A stretch of 64,000 bases of DNA from Alkalihalobacillus bogoriensis ATCC BAA-922 (GCF_000621445.1 NZ_KK211279.1:305587-369586), one strand, 5' to 3'; positions 42,864 through 52,046 are shown, numbered from the stretch's first letter. The notes: a model not told the origin generated them from the sequence alone. Made by a program: numbers and translations.

Positions 42864-44357
42864 TTACAAATTATTCAACTCAAGAATACTCTTAAGCCTA
42901 TAACCATCCCATAGGAGTGTATTGGTTTTAGCTGCTAAATTTACAGCGGATTGTGTAAAACTACTATTTGTAATAACCCAGGAAACATCTGCTCCATAAT
43001 ATTCTTTTCCTGATACAACTTCTTGAACGGCTTTGTTGCCAACTTTTCCTGAGTATCGTTTAGCTTGAATTGCGTAGATTTTACTATTTCTTTTAGCAAC
43101 AATATCTACACCTTGGTCACCCGACTTTTTGGTAACATTAGCTCTAAACCCTAAATTCCCCAATATTTCCACTAAGAATTTTTCAAATTCCTCACCGGTC
43201 ATTAATTCGATATCATCAATTGACACTTTTTTATCCAGGATAAATGCCTGAGGCTTAAACAATTCGTTTTCAAGCTTAGTAATTTCATAATTTTTATATT
43301 CAATCTCAACAAGAGCATATAAATCATCAAAATCAAGATAACTTTCTATAAACCCCTTTTTTACTAAAAGTAAATTTAAAAATCCTAAATAATTAAATTG
43401 AGACATTTGTTCCTCTACTATTGATATATATAGACCGATAACTTCTTGTAAAGTCACATTATTTTCGTTTATTTGCAGAAGTTGATACAATTCGTCCTCT
43501 AATTCGTTATAATTTTTTTCTAAAGCCTTTTCTTTTAATATATTTAGATAGAAACTTTCATTCATAACTAGGAGATACCCTTTTCTCATTAGTAAAGTAA
43601 AAAAAACTGAAATATGATTTATATATAAGTCCCACGCCATTTCCTTTGTTTTAATATATTTATATGAACTATTATACAAGCTTATGGTACCTCTCCAATC
43701 GCCTTGTGAATTTATTTCTTCTATTTGCTTCAATATGTGCTCTATTACTCCTGGGACAGCTAAGCAAAAGCAATCATGTGTATCATTAAATTTTTTAGAT
43801 AAATCATCTAGTAAACTGTCCCGTTTGGGTTTCGGGAAAGGTTTTGGAATAATGTCAGATTTACTACTTAGGATTGTTACTCTAGGGTATTTGTTTTGTT
43901 TTTTTTCTAAAGTTCGTTTTAATGCACCACACAATCTGGTTAAACTTTGTATTTTATTGTAATTAGAATTTTCAATTAATTCTATCTCTACAAATTTTAA
44001 TTTGTCTTCTAATTCCCTTAATTTCTTTCCCTTTGTTGCTATATCTTCAACTATTTCCTTATTGTTTTTTGAAAAACGTTTATATTTCTCTTTTAAAGTT
44101 CCTAATTCTAAATCCAAATTATATTTTTCAATTTGTTTAACATTCTCTTCTTTTTTTAGATTGATCAACAATTCATTTTTCTTGGTTATTTCTAGCTCTA
44201 GTAACGAATATTTTTTTTCTGTATTAGATAATGTTTGTTTAGCATTTTGTAATTCTATATTTATTAATTTTAAATTATAATTTGTTTCTTCTATCATTTT
44301 TAAATTTTCATCTTTTTTTATGACAGCATTAATAGCTTCTTTAACAAAATTAAACAT
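42864..44357 (-). CDS. Mrr-type restriction endonuclease with N-terminal coiled coil
   Basis: A 497-residue protein. Residues about 15-125 form a long coiled coil (NAKQTLSNTEKKYSLLELEI and the heptads after it); residues 130-370 are helical without a recognised family. The C-terminal Mrr_cat domain (about 375-490) begins IDDIELMTGEEFEKFLVEIL and contains the catalytic set GDQGVDIVAKRNSKIYAIQAKRYS in its D-x(n)-QAK variant, then AVQEVVSGKEYYGAD and VITNSSFT. Mrr enzymes cut foreign or modified DNA. Start ATG 44357 follows AAAGGGGAAA. The coiled coil may provide oligomerisation or sensing. Confidence 0.82.
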   Translation of the reverse strand: MFNFVKEAINAVIKKDENLKMIEETNYNLKLINIELQNAKQTLSNTEKKYSLLELEITKKNELLINLKKEENVKQIEKYNLDLELGTLKEKYKRFSKNNKEIVEDIATKGKKLRELEDKLKFVEIELIENSNYNKIQSLTRLCGALKRTLEKKQNKYPRVTILSSKSDIIPKPFPKPKRDSLLDDLSKKFNDTHDCFCLAVPGVIEHILKQIEEINSQGDWRGTISLYNSSYKYIKTKEMAWDLYINHISVFFTLLMRKGYLLVMNESFYLNILKEKALEKNYNELEDELYQLLQINENNVTLQEVIGLYISIVEEQMSQFNYLGFLNLLLVKKGFIESYLDFDDLYALVEIEYKNYEITKLENELFKPQAFILDKKVSIDDIELMTGEEFEKFLVEILGNLGFRANVTKKSGDQGVDIVAKRNSKIYAIQAKRYSGKVGNKAVQEVVSGKEYYGADVSWVITNSSFTQSAVNLAAKTNTLLWDGYRLKSILELNNL

Positions 44358-45026
44358 TAAATTTCCCCTTTAAACTTTTTATTCAATATCATTCATTAAT
44401 TATAGGGTAATTTAATATTAATAAATAGCTTTATATCAAAGGAAAAATTATGAAATTTCGTATAAAACACAGAATTATCTAGGGGGCAAATATGACTCTC
44501 TCTTATGCAAGTAATATTAATCTATTAAGACAATCAACAAAAGAAGAAAATAGATACAAATAATAAAACTTCATGTTATTAAAGCTATTTGTTAAAACTT
44601 AAATATGAAATACTATAGAATTAACATCTTTTTACTAAGCTATCCCGTAATAAGATTTGGTTGGTCTGTTTAAAACATAATTTATTTATTTTTTAGTTTT
44701 TATACCTGTTATTTTACATTATTGTTACATTTTTAACGTTGCATTAGCCTTTATTTTCCCTGTTATCTTTCTCTTCAATAAATGATGGTAGAAACATCAT
44801 TTATTGATTAAAAGTTGTCCTAGCATTCTTTTATAAAACCCTAAACTTCAATTCAAAGTCACAATGTAGAAAATACTGCTGAATATTCTTATAAATCATT
44901 TTAAATAAAAAAATCTGTTACAATTAAATAAGTACGGAAGAAATAAAGTAGCCCAAAAGGATTTTTTTTAGCACAGTAAGCAATACGTTTTATATTTCAT
45001 AAAAAAAACGAACAAAAGGAGTCAAC
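44358..45026. other. Gene-free stretch of about 670 bases
   Basis: Very AT-rich sequence between divergent genes; no ORF with a ribosome site, no hairpin repeat and no clear remnant was found. Confidence 0.5.
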
Positions 45027-45488
45027 ATGAACAACATCAAAGATTTATCTGCTAAAGAAATCCGAAACAAATACTACTCACTCATATACACTTCTAGAAG
45101 GATTTTTCATGAAAAACAAAAAATAGACTCTTTTTTAGAAAACTCCTTACTTATGTGCGCGTTTATCTTACTCTGGTTATGGATGGGCTTTATTCTTCTC
45201 TTCTTTATCTGGATTGCACCTAGAGAAGGATTTCAGCTGTTTTTGATTGGTGGAATACCATTAGCCATTCTTCTTTTAATAACAAGATATTATAAAAAGC
45301 AAAGTCTTAGGAAGAGACAACAAATAAATCAACTTCGTTATAAAATAGACTCTTTTAGAGCGAAACTAAAAAAAGCGAAAAAACCTATTCCAGATTATCC
45401 TTTTTCAGATGTTTTTGATGGCACCTATTTTGAACATGATGGAACCTATCCCTTCGATGAATACACCTATTATCCATTTGAAGATTAA
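45027..45488 (+). CDS. Membrane protein with Tyr/Asp-rich tail, unknown
   Basis: A 153-residue protein: a basic N-terminal helix (about 1-38), two membrane helices (about 46-66 and 71-89), a basic coiled segment (RKRQQINQLRYKIDSFRAKLKK), and a distinctive tail with repeated aromatic-acidic units (GTYFEHDGTYPFDEYTYYPF). Start ATG 45027 follows AAAAGGAGTC. It is a single-gene unit with its own terminator. Not recognised. Confidence 0.7.
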   Translation: MNNIKDLSAKEIRNKYYSLIYTSRRIFHEKQKIDSFLENSLLMCAFILLWLWMGFILLFFIWIAPREGFQLFLIGGIPLAILLLITRYYKKQSLRKRQQINQLRYKIDSFRAKLKKAKKPIPDYPFSDVFDGTYFEHDGTYPFDEYTYYPFED

Positions 45489-45492
45489 CAAC

Positions 45493-45531
45493 AAAAAAAT
45501 GCCTTTTTTAAGACTTTAAAGGCATTTTTTA
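45493..45531. terminator. Bidirectional terminator
   Basis: AAAATGCCTTT pairs with AAAGGCATTTT, A-run before and T-run after; lies between the convergent 45027 and 45610 genes. Confidence 0.85.
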
Positions 45532-45609
45532 TGGAATTAACACCAACTTATACGTAAATTAATACAACACTATTATTTTTATAAAATTTACTGTGTTTTG
45601 ATATTATCT

Positions 45610-46818
45610 CTACAAGAAGTCCTCTTTAATGTCTCTATCTACCACTGTTGTATACTGAAAAACTTCTCCATTATCTCTGAACTGTTTTATAATGTCTCTT
45701 AATCGATTTTCAGCTTCTACTCTTGAACTTAATGGGAATACCATCAGGTTTCTGTAACCCATATTTCCGTAACCATAAACTAAGAGGCACTCTTCATTTG
45801 TCCAAATTTCAAACCTCATTTTATACCATTCATGGTTATGGAAGTTTAGTAATGTACCATTTATTAATTTTTTCCCCTGTTTATTATTAAACACAATTTC
45901 AGCCGATACACTTTTTAATTCTTCTCCATATTTTAATTCCATACTAGTATTTTTTAAGTATAGTTTTCGAATCCCCTCAACAGTGTCAATATTCTCATTT
46001 TTTTTGCCTGCTAATAATGTCGGACTTTTTAAGTGCTGACCATTTTCATGGAATTCAATAAAGCTCGATTGTTCCCAATCCATGTGTAAGTTAGCTTTTC
46101 GTAAGAGATTTGCCCATTGACCGACTGCGGCAGGGTTTTCTAAACGTTCTGCAAAAACATATGAACCATTAGTAGCTAATAATTTCTCAATCACCTTTAA
46201 ATAGTTATGATCCCCTTTATCTAGATTTGTAGATAAATACCCTTCCAACGACCAGTATTTAGGTACTGATATAGTTCCCATTATTTCATGTAGAACCCTC
46301 ACAGATGTCACAATATCAAATGAACCATTTTCAAAGTGGCTATTTAAATCATTAAAATCCATTAACATGAAAATTACATTTTTTAAATTTAATTTTTTTG
46401 CCAGTTCTTCTGCGCACTTTATACCGGATTCTGATTTATCAACACCTATAACCTGACAATGCGGGAATAATACACCATAAAAACAGGTTATAATTCCGTT
46501 ATCACAACCGATATCTAATAATTTTCTTGGACTTAATTCTTTAAAATTGAAGAACCAGTTACAATATTTCATATAAAAGTCCGCTAGCATTTTTGCTACA
46601 GTTAAACTGAAATCTAAATTTTGATTTTTTACAGTGTATACTTCTCCCTCTTTATTTCCCTCTCGATGTTTTATTATAGTTAGGAATTCATTTGCCAATG
46701 TGGGATTATGCTCTACAAGTTCCTTACAAAAACTATCATAATCAATGCTTGCCTTAAGGTTTAATTTAAGGAAATAATCTTTAACAGACTCTTCTATTTT
46801 TTCTGCTCCAATATCCAT
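45610..46818 (-). CDS. Class I SAM-dependent methyltransferase
   Basis: A 402-residue protein. The Rossmann methyltransferase core occupies about residues 90-235: motif I LLDIGCDNGIIT, motif II acidic end VIGVDKSE, FMLMDFNDL and motif IV-like FDIVTSVRVLHEI. About 85 N-terminal and 140 C-terminal residues are extra; the C-terminal part (SAEIVFNNKQGKKLINGTLL and WYKMRFEIWTNEECLLVYGY) looks all-beta and might bind substrate. Substrate unknown. Start ATG 46818 follows GAGGAG. It is monocistronic. Confidence 0.78.
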   Translation of the reverse strand: MDIGAEKIEESVKDYFLKLNLKASIDYDSFCKELVEHNPTLANEFLTIIKHREGNKEGEVYTVKNQNLDFSLTVAKMLADFYMKYCNWFFNFKELSPRKLLDIGCDNGIITCFYGVLFPHCQVIGVDKSESGIKCAEELAKKLNLKNVIFMLMDFNDLNSHFENGSFDIVTSVRVLHEIMGTISVPKYWSLEGYLSTNLDKGDHNYLKVIEKLLATNGSYVFAERLENPAAVGQWANLLRKANLHMDWEQSSFIEFHENGQHLKSPTLLAGKKNENIDTVEGIRKLYLKNTSMELKYGEELKSVSAEIVFNNKQGKKLINGTLLNFHNHEWYKMRFEIWTNEECLLVYGYGNMGYRNLMVFPLSSRVEAENRLRDIIKQFRDNGEVFQYTTVVDRDIKEDFL

Positions 46819-46954
46819 TTCACACACTCCTCACACCTTACTAAATCTTATGATATGACTTTAAAATAACTAATACAATAGGATATAAATGGGAAGCATC
46901 TGTTTAAAGATCCATCGTCATTTACTGTTATTATTAACTCCTTCTTTATAATAC

Positions 46955-47003
46955 AGAAAAACGGTCCCATCTTCTCACTAATCGAAAGAAGCATCAGAAC
47001 CGT
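46955..47003 (-). terminator. Terminator of the DUF3895-like gene
   Basis: ACGGT, AT and CTTCT segments pair across a loop with AGAAG, AT and ACCGT; the minus strand continues TTTTTC. Confidence 0.65.
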
Positions 47004-47026
47004 CTCCACCATCGCTTATAGCACCT

Positions 47027-48112
47027 TTACAAAAACTTATCTTTCTTTATTCTCAACGGAATAATTAAGTTTGATAATAATAGTTTAAACCGAGCATAAT
47101 TAAAATCCTCACCATTCTTCAACGACCGCACTAGCTCTTGAATGGTCACCCAATCTTTTCTTAATCCTCTTGGAATTTGCTCTTGTTTATGTCGAACAGC
47201 TTGTAATGTTTCGAGATGTCTCTCTAGTATCGATTCTAGCGTTAATTCTTCTGTTGCATACTTTATCAGTTGTGAGCGCTTTGCTGAATCAATCACTTGC
47301 TTTTGTCGTTGTAACAGTGGCAACTCGAGCTCTATATGTTTTAAGATTTCATCATCTTTGATAACATCTATCTCATCCAACTCTTCCTGTTCAGTCTGTC
47401 CTTCTTTTATAAGCAACTGTACTAATTCTGTTTTATCGGATTCGTTTAATTGTTGAAAATATGCGCTTTGCTCCTCATTTAAACTTTCAATAGCCTTTTT
47501 CCTTTTCAGTCGCTCCATTTCCATTCTTTTTTCATAACGTCGTTTACTCTCATACTCGTCCAAAAGCCGGTCCAGTTTATGGATTTGTAAATCAGTTAAC
47601 GGCAGTTCCAAAGCTAATTGTTTCGCAAATAAATCCGGTACCTCAAATCCTTTTGGGATTTTTCTCGTATAAAAGTCTCTATGATAGAATTTGGTTAAAA
47701 TTTCATCACGTTCTAAATCAATATGATAAATTCCCTTTTTCACATCTTTTATAATTTGGGGTGACAAACTAATATGCTTTTCTAAGCAATTTACGCCTAA
47801 TTTACGAGTTTCTTTAGTTTTCGAGTTTTTTAATATATATTGATATCGGAGTCTTGCACCACAATCACATTTAAATGGCCTTTTCATATAGCCGCCATCT
47901 TTCACATCGATTAAAATCCAGTCCGCGATTTTCGATTCGATTTCTTCTAATGACATCGTCGCGTTGATCATGATGCCTTTGGATTTTGCTAGAACCTCAA
48001 GCCATTTACTCTTTTTCTTTTGCTTAATATTCTCTTCAATAAATTCTCGTTGCGATTGATTTAGTAACGACATATAGTTATTCACTTCTTCTTGTGTTAA
48101 AACTACTTCCAT
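47027..48112 (-). CDS. DUF3895-like protein
   Basis: A 361-residue hydrophilic protein. The recognisable region is around residues 75-130: RPFKCDCGARLRYQYILKN and LGVNCLEKHISLSPQI, with C-x-C and a later Cys/His that may bind a metal; this fits my recollection of DUF3895 proteins in Bacillus. The rest is helical and highly charged, with a likely coiled coil near 190-225 (ESKRRYEKRMEMERLKRKKA). Start ATG 48112 has GGTGATTAG upstream. Role unknown. Confidence 0.6.
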   Translation of the reverse strand: MEVVLTQEEVNNYMSLLNQSQREFIEENIKQKKKSKWLEVLAKSKGIMINATMSLEEIESKIADWILIDVKDGGYMKRPFKCDCGARLRYQYILKNSKTKETRKLGVNCLEKHISLSPQIIKDVKKGIYHIDLERDEILTKFYHRDFYTRKIPKGFEVPDLFAKQLALELPLTDLQIHKLDRLLDEYESKRRYEKRMEMERLKRKKAIESLNEEQSAYFQQLNESDKTELVQLLIKEGQTEQEELDEIDVIKDDEILKHIELELPLLQRQKQVIDSAKRSQLIKYATEELTLESILERHLETLQAVRHKQEQIPRGLRKDWVTIQELVRSLKNGEDFNYARFKLLLSNLIIPLRIKKDKFL

Positions 48113-48468
48113 ACTAATCACCAACCTCAATCGATATTTTTCGCTAGTCTCACTCGTGTTTGTATATCCTGGCCGTTTATGTATTTATATATTTATTTAT
48201 GTTCTTTACGCAAGAAATCCTTCTATAATTATGGCAATTATAGAAGGATTTTAATCAAATACTTTATCTTTATCTTTTTTTATTGTCGCCTTTTTCATAA
48301 TTTACTATTATTTAGTTTACTATCATTTATACCTAAATTTACTGGTACCATACTTGTCCGACTGTTTATTTGTAGTTTACTATTTACTGTATTTTTGGTA
48401 TAAAAGTGAAACAAGTGGCATAATGCTAAATAAAGAGGGGAACTTTTAGTCATCCGTTTCATTCATCC
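48113..48468. other. Intergenic, no supported gene
   Basis: AT-rich spacer of about 355 bases upstream of the DUF3895-like gene. Contains a small inverted repeat around 48208-48250 (AATCCTTCTATAATT / AATTATAGAAGGATT), a perfect 15-bp stem, function unknown. Confidence 0.5.
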
Positions 48469-48654
48469 CGAACGTTTCCATCACGATTACAAACTACGAC
48501 TTCATCATTAATAAACTCCCCGACAATACTCTCTGAACTGTTTTACAGTGCATAAAGATCACTCCCACGACTCCATTGCATTAGATTCTCTACTGATACA
48601 TCATAAAATTTTTTCAGCAAAACTGACAGAATTTCAACCCAGGCAGCTTAGCAA
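48469..48654 (-). pseudogene. Gene remnant with one internal stop
   Basis: One minus-strand frame reads AAWVEILSVLLKKFYDVSVE, NLMQWSRGSDLYAL, TAA, then NSSESIVGEFINDEVVVCNR and DGNVRDE before a TGA at 48469. The composition is protein-like and the frame is maintained across a single stop, suggesting a decayed gene. The 5' end lies at another stop near 48655, without a start codon. Family not recognised. Confidence 0.4.
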
Positions 48655-48707
48655 CGATATAGTATTTTCCTTGGATGTTCTATAGGTAAAAAAAAGGAAG
48701 CTAGACT

Positions 48708-48926
48708 TTATTTGTATTTCTGCTCGCTTGAAGAATCACTTTTCGTTTTATGCTTTTCCTTCTCTTCCCGTTTCTCAATTTTTAAGTCTTCCATTGGAAT
48801 CGGGTCAACCGTTTGTTGACTTTCAAACTTATCAAATAAGCTCTCTTTTTCTGTAGGATACTGCTCTGGGTGGTCTAGTTTCTTTTTGTCACTATTGTTT
48901 TTTACTTCATCTTTTTTAGAACTCAT
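48708..48926 (-). CDS. Small disordered charged protein
   Basis: A 72-residue protein almost entirely of Lys, Glu, Asp, Ser and Gln, with no hydrophobic core, so probably disordered. Start ATG 48926 follows GAGGTGATTAG, a good site, which is the main reason to accept it as real. Function unknown; such proteins in Bacillaceae are sometimes stress- or spore-associated, but nothing here shows this. Confidence 0.6.
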   Translation of the reverse strand: MSSKKDEVKNNSDKKKLDHPEQYPTEKESLFDKFESQQTVDPIPMEDLKIEKREEKEKHKTKSDSSSEQKYK

Positions 48927-48975
48927 CTAATCACCTCTATTCTTTGTATACCTCCTTGAGTGGAAATAAAACATA

Positions 48976-49150
48976 TAAGAAAACGCGGAGCGTCTTTTCT
49001 TTCAAGCGAAGTGCAGAGCCCTGCCCGCTTTTGAAAGTGAACCCCAAGTGCTCTTCTTGGGGTGAAACGCGCAGGTGCGCAGCCTTCGCTCTTCTTGAAA
49101 AAGCTTTCAAAGCTTCACTGCTATACCAAAATTTATCTTATCTTTTAAAG
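48976..49150 (+). repeat. Family A interspersed repeat, copy 4
   Basis: Same orientation and structure as the copies at 1844, 28789 and 35392, with intact hairpin CCCCAAG/CTTGGGG. It is followed at once (49148-49181) by a second, partial element start (AAAGAAAAACGCGGAG joined to CGTCGCTCTTCTTAGAA), as though an internally deleted copy lies in tandem. Confidence 0.85.
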
Positions 49151-49371
49151 AAAAACGCGGAGGCGTCGCTCTTCTTAGAACAAGGCGACAAGCCTCAACT
49201 AACTATCATTTTCATTTGTGAAAACTAGTTTACAAATTCTTTAAATGCCTCTGGAAGGATTCTCCTAAACCAGTTCGAATAACATTCCATAGTACGTTAC
49301 GAAGAGAAACGTACGAGTCTATAGAAAGGAGCACATTTCGATTCCAAAAACTAAATAATAGAGGTGAAAAC

Positions 49372-50952
49372 ATGTTATTTAAAAAGAAGGTTCCTATTTT
49401 AACTGTCGTTGTTACTTTGTTCATGACACTACTGTTTCAAACTGTCGGTTTTAGTAGATCCCTTTTTGAAGAAACATTCAATGGAGAGGGAATAAATAAC
49501 CCGGGTACTATTCACATCGGTACCTTACCAGCAAAACCTGATCCTAACAAACCCGTTCTTGTCTTTGTCCAAGGGTTAACAAATAACTCCACAATATGGT
49601 ACGAAGAAAATAATATGTATAGCTTAGCGCAGCAACAAGGATTTGAAACAACTTTTGTAGAGCTTTATGATTCAGCTGGAACACCAAAAAGCTACTGGGA
49701 CAATGGAGCCTTATTAGCCGATCAGCTCGAGCAAATTTCCGAATATTTCGGTGGCAAGAAATTAGTCATTGTAGGATACAGTAAAGGTGGTGTCGACGCA
49801 CAGGTCGCCTTAATTCACGAAGGGAAACACCATCTCGTCTCGGACGTTGTAACGATCGGTTCGCCTCACTGGGGAAGTGAGCTTGCCGACTTAGCTAACA
49901 GTTCTAGCCTCGGATGGCTGGCTGCTTTAATAGGTCAAGACAATGAAGGAACGCAAAGCTTGCAAACTGGAGTAATGAATCACTTTAGAGCAATGACAGA
50001 TAGCAAGTGGCAAGTCCAACAAAATAGGTACTACAGTATTGCTGGGAATCGTGCTGGACCATTCTTTAGTAATTACTGGTTTGGAGGTACCATTATCCCT
50101 GGAGCAAGTGACGGTGTTGTCTCTGTTGCCAGTACACGTCTACCATACGCCGAAGAACTGGCTGTTCGGAACTGGAATCACGGAGAAGTTCGCCATGGCT
50201 CTAATGCTTTCCCTCTATTTAACAATAAAGTCCAAATCTCTAAGCCGATGGAAGCTGTAGCTCTACACGATTTCTCCGAGCGCACAAATCAAGAAGAACT
50301 CGATCTCCTAGTGAGAGGCGGAGCTCAAGACGGTTTTGCAGAAGAGACATTTTATGTAGAAAATGACGTAAAGAAGATTACGATCAACTGGATGAGCGCC
50401 ACGGAGTTTGATTCGGTCGAACTCATCCGTCCAGGAAAAAAGGAAAGAAAAACATATAACGTCAAAAGCGTACAGGATACAGAATTTTTTCAAGGAGCAT
50501 GGCACCATGTCTTAGAAATTGACAATCCTAAAAAAGGGGAATGGAAAATCCGTACTCATACAGAGGAAAAATCCGCCTATGCCTTGCTCGTAAGCTTTGA
50601 TTCAAAATTAAACAAGCAAATCAAATTCAAGGAAGACGGCAACAAAAAAAATTGGAAATATGTTGCCGACATCGGACCAGGAAACAGTCGTGGAAACACG
50701 CCATTTACATTATTTTATGACATTCATTTCGTCCCTGAGAAAGGAAATGCCAACAAAAAAATCGGCCATCGCATGAGAGATTACAGACAATCGAAAAGGA
50801 ATAATGAAAACAATCAAATTGTTATCCCTTACAGTGAAGAAGGTTCATATAACATGACTGTCGACATCGAAGGCGTCACACCAACTGGAGATAGATTCCA
50901 ACGTACGGTAATTAAGTCTGTTTATATCGATGACAAAGGAAATGCTTATTAA
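49372..50952 (+). CDS. Secreted lipase/esterase with C-terminal beta domain
   Basis: A 526-residue exported protein: Sec signal at residues 1-28 (KKK then a 16-residue hydrophobic core). The alpha/beta-hydrolase domain (about 50-310) has LVFVQGLTNNSTIW (oxyanion region), nucleophile elbow GYSKGG (Ser 137), VVTIGSPHWGSELADLA typical of lipases, Asp in GASDGVVS and His in EVRHGSN. Residues 320-526 form a beta-rich region with domain breaks near 420, probably for substrate or surface binding. It acts outside the cell, likely on lipid esters or polyesters. Start ATG 49372 follows AGAGGTG. Monocistronic with a terminator. Confidence 0.85.
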   Translation: MLFKKKVPILTVVVTLFMTLLFQTVGFSRSLFEETFNGEGINNPGTIHIGTLPAKPDPNKPVLVFVQGLTNNSTIWYEENNMYSLAQQQGFETTFVELYDSAGTPKSYWDNGALLADQLEQISEYFGGKKLVIVGYSKGGVDAQVALIHEGKHHLVSDVVTIGSPHWGSELADLANSSSLGWLAALIGQDNEGTQSLQTGVMNHFRAMTDSKWQVQQNRYYSIAGNRAGPFFSNYWFGGTIIPGASDGVVSVASTRLPYAEELAVRNWNHGEVRHGSNAFPLFNNKVQISKPMEAVALHDFSERTNQEELDLLVRGGAQDGFAEETFYVENDVKKITINWMSATEFDSVELIRPGKKERKTYNVKSVQDTEFFQGAWHHVLEIDNPKKGEWKIRTHTEEKSAYALLVSFDSKLNKQIKFKEDGNKKNWKYVADIGPGNSRGNTPFTLFYDIHFVPEKGNANKKIGHRMRDYRQSKRNNENNQIVIPYSEEGSYNMTVDIEGVTPTGDRFQRTVIKSVYIDDKGNAY

Positions 50953-50981
50953 ATTATAATGTTAAGAATCTCGTAAAAAAT

Positions 50982-51038
50982 GTGCCTGATCCCAAGCGCT
51001 GTAAAGTATTACACGCATCAGAGGTCAGGTACTTTTTT
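50982..51038 (+). terminator. Terminator of the lipase gene
   Basis: GTGCCTGATC pairs with GGTCAGGTAC (two wobble or mismatch positions) across a 30-base loop, then TTTTTT. Confidence 0.7.
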
Positions 51039-51136
51039 CATGTTCCGAATTGAATCAATCTTTCTTTTATTACTTTCCGTTTGATATGTAGTATACTCTG
51101 TTTTGTGTTTCAATTTGAACAAGAAGGAAGTGCGAC

Positions 51137-52045
51137 ATGACCGCTGAGAAATTTTTTACAAGCAAATGGGGAATTTTAATTGCAGCAGGAGGAGCTACCT
51201 TTTTATGGGGCAGTGCTTTCCCAGTACTTAAGCTGAGCTATGAGCTTTTAGACATCCATCCACATGAAATTGGGGAGCAAATATTATTTGCAGGTTATCG
51301 CTTTTTCCTTGCCGCTCTCCTTGTCTTGCTTTTTTTATACATAACGAAAAGAAAACTAGATTTTCAAAAAGGACAATTGCAAACCATCGCTTCTATAGGT
51401 TTTTTTCAAACCTTTTTACAATACATATTATTTTACATAGGATTAAGCCTAAGTACAGGTATTCAAGGATCAATCATTGCAGGAACAACATCTTTTTTTC
51501 AAATAATTCTTGCCCACTATATGTATAAAGATGACCTGATTAATTGGAGAAAAGTGTTTGGATTATTAATTGGCTTTATAGGGGTCATTTTCGTTAATAT
51601 TACACAAGGTGCATTAACATTAAATATAGGGATTGGTGAGATTTTATTATTACTCGCGATGATCTCCGCAGCTTTTGGCAATATTCTAGCCAAAAATGGT
51701 ACGACTAAAATGGATGTTGCAAACCTTACTTCATATCAAATGCTAGTAGGAGCAGTAGGATTATTACTTATCGGCATAGTTTCAGTTGGCTTCTTTCCTT
51801 TTACGTTTACGATTCAGTCTTTCATGATGCTATTGTATTTAGCATTACTATCAGCCGTCGGATTCATCTTATGGAATAATATTATGAAATACAATAAGGT
51901 GGGGAAGGTGTCGGTTTTCCTTTTTTTAATCCCAGTCTTTGGCGTATTTCTATCTAGTCTATTACTACAAGAGCCCATTCATCTCTTTGTCCTTGCTGGA
52001 CTAGTTTTTGTTGCTACTGGTATTATCATTGTCAACCGAAAGTAA
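51137..52045 (+). CDS. EamA/DMT-family transporter
   Basis: A 302-residue transporter with ten membrane helices in two EamA halves. The first half begins GGATFLWGSAFPVLKLSY and the second with the region LLLLAMISAAFGNILAKNG; the C-terminal end of helix 10 (LFVLAGLVFVATGIIIVNRK) is typical. Substrates of this superfamily are metabolites or amino acids and cannot be told here. Start ATG 51137 follows AGAAGGAAG. Single-gene unit with a hairpin after it. Confidence 0.87.
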   Translation: MTAEKFFTSKWGILIAAGGATFLWGSAFPVLKLSYELLDIHPHEIGEQILFAGYRFFLAALLVLLFLYITKRKLDFQKGQLQTIASIGFFQTFLQYILFYIGLSLSTGIQGSIIAGTTSFFQIILAHYMYKDDLINWRKVFGLLIGFIGVIFVNITQGALTLNIGIGEILLLLAMISAAFGNILAKNGTTKMDVANLTSYQMLVGAVGLLLIGIVSVGFFPFTFTIQSFMMLLYLALLSAVGFILWNNIMKYNKVGKVSVFLFLIPVFGVFLSSLLLQEPIHLFVLAGLVFVATGIIIVNRK

Positions 52046-52046
52046 C

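Noticed and set aside
48944-49228. 94-codon plus-strand ORF
   Set aside because: Lies across family A copy 4 and is explained by the repeat.
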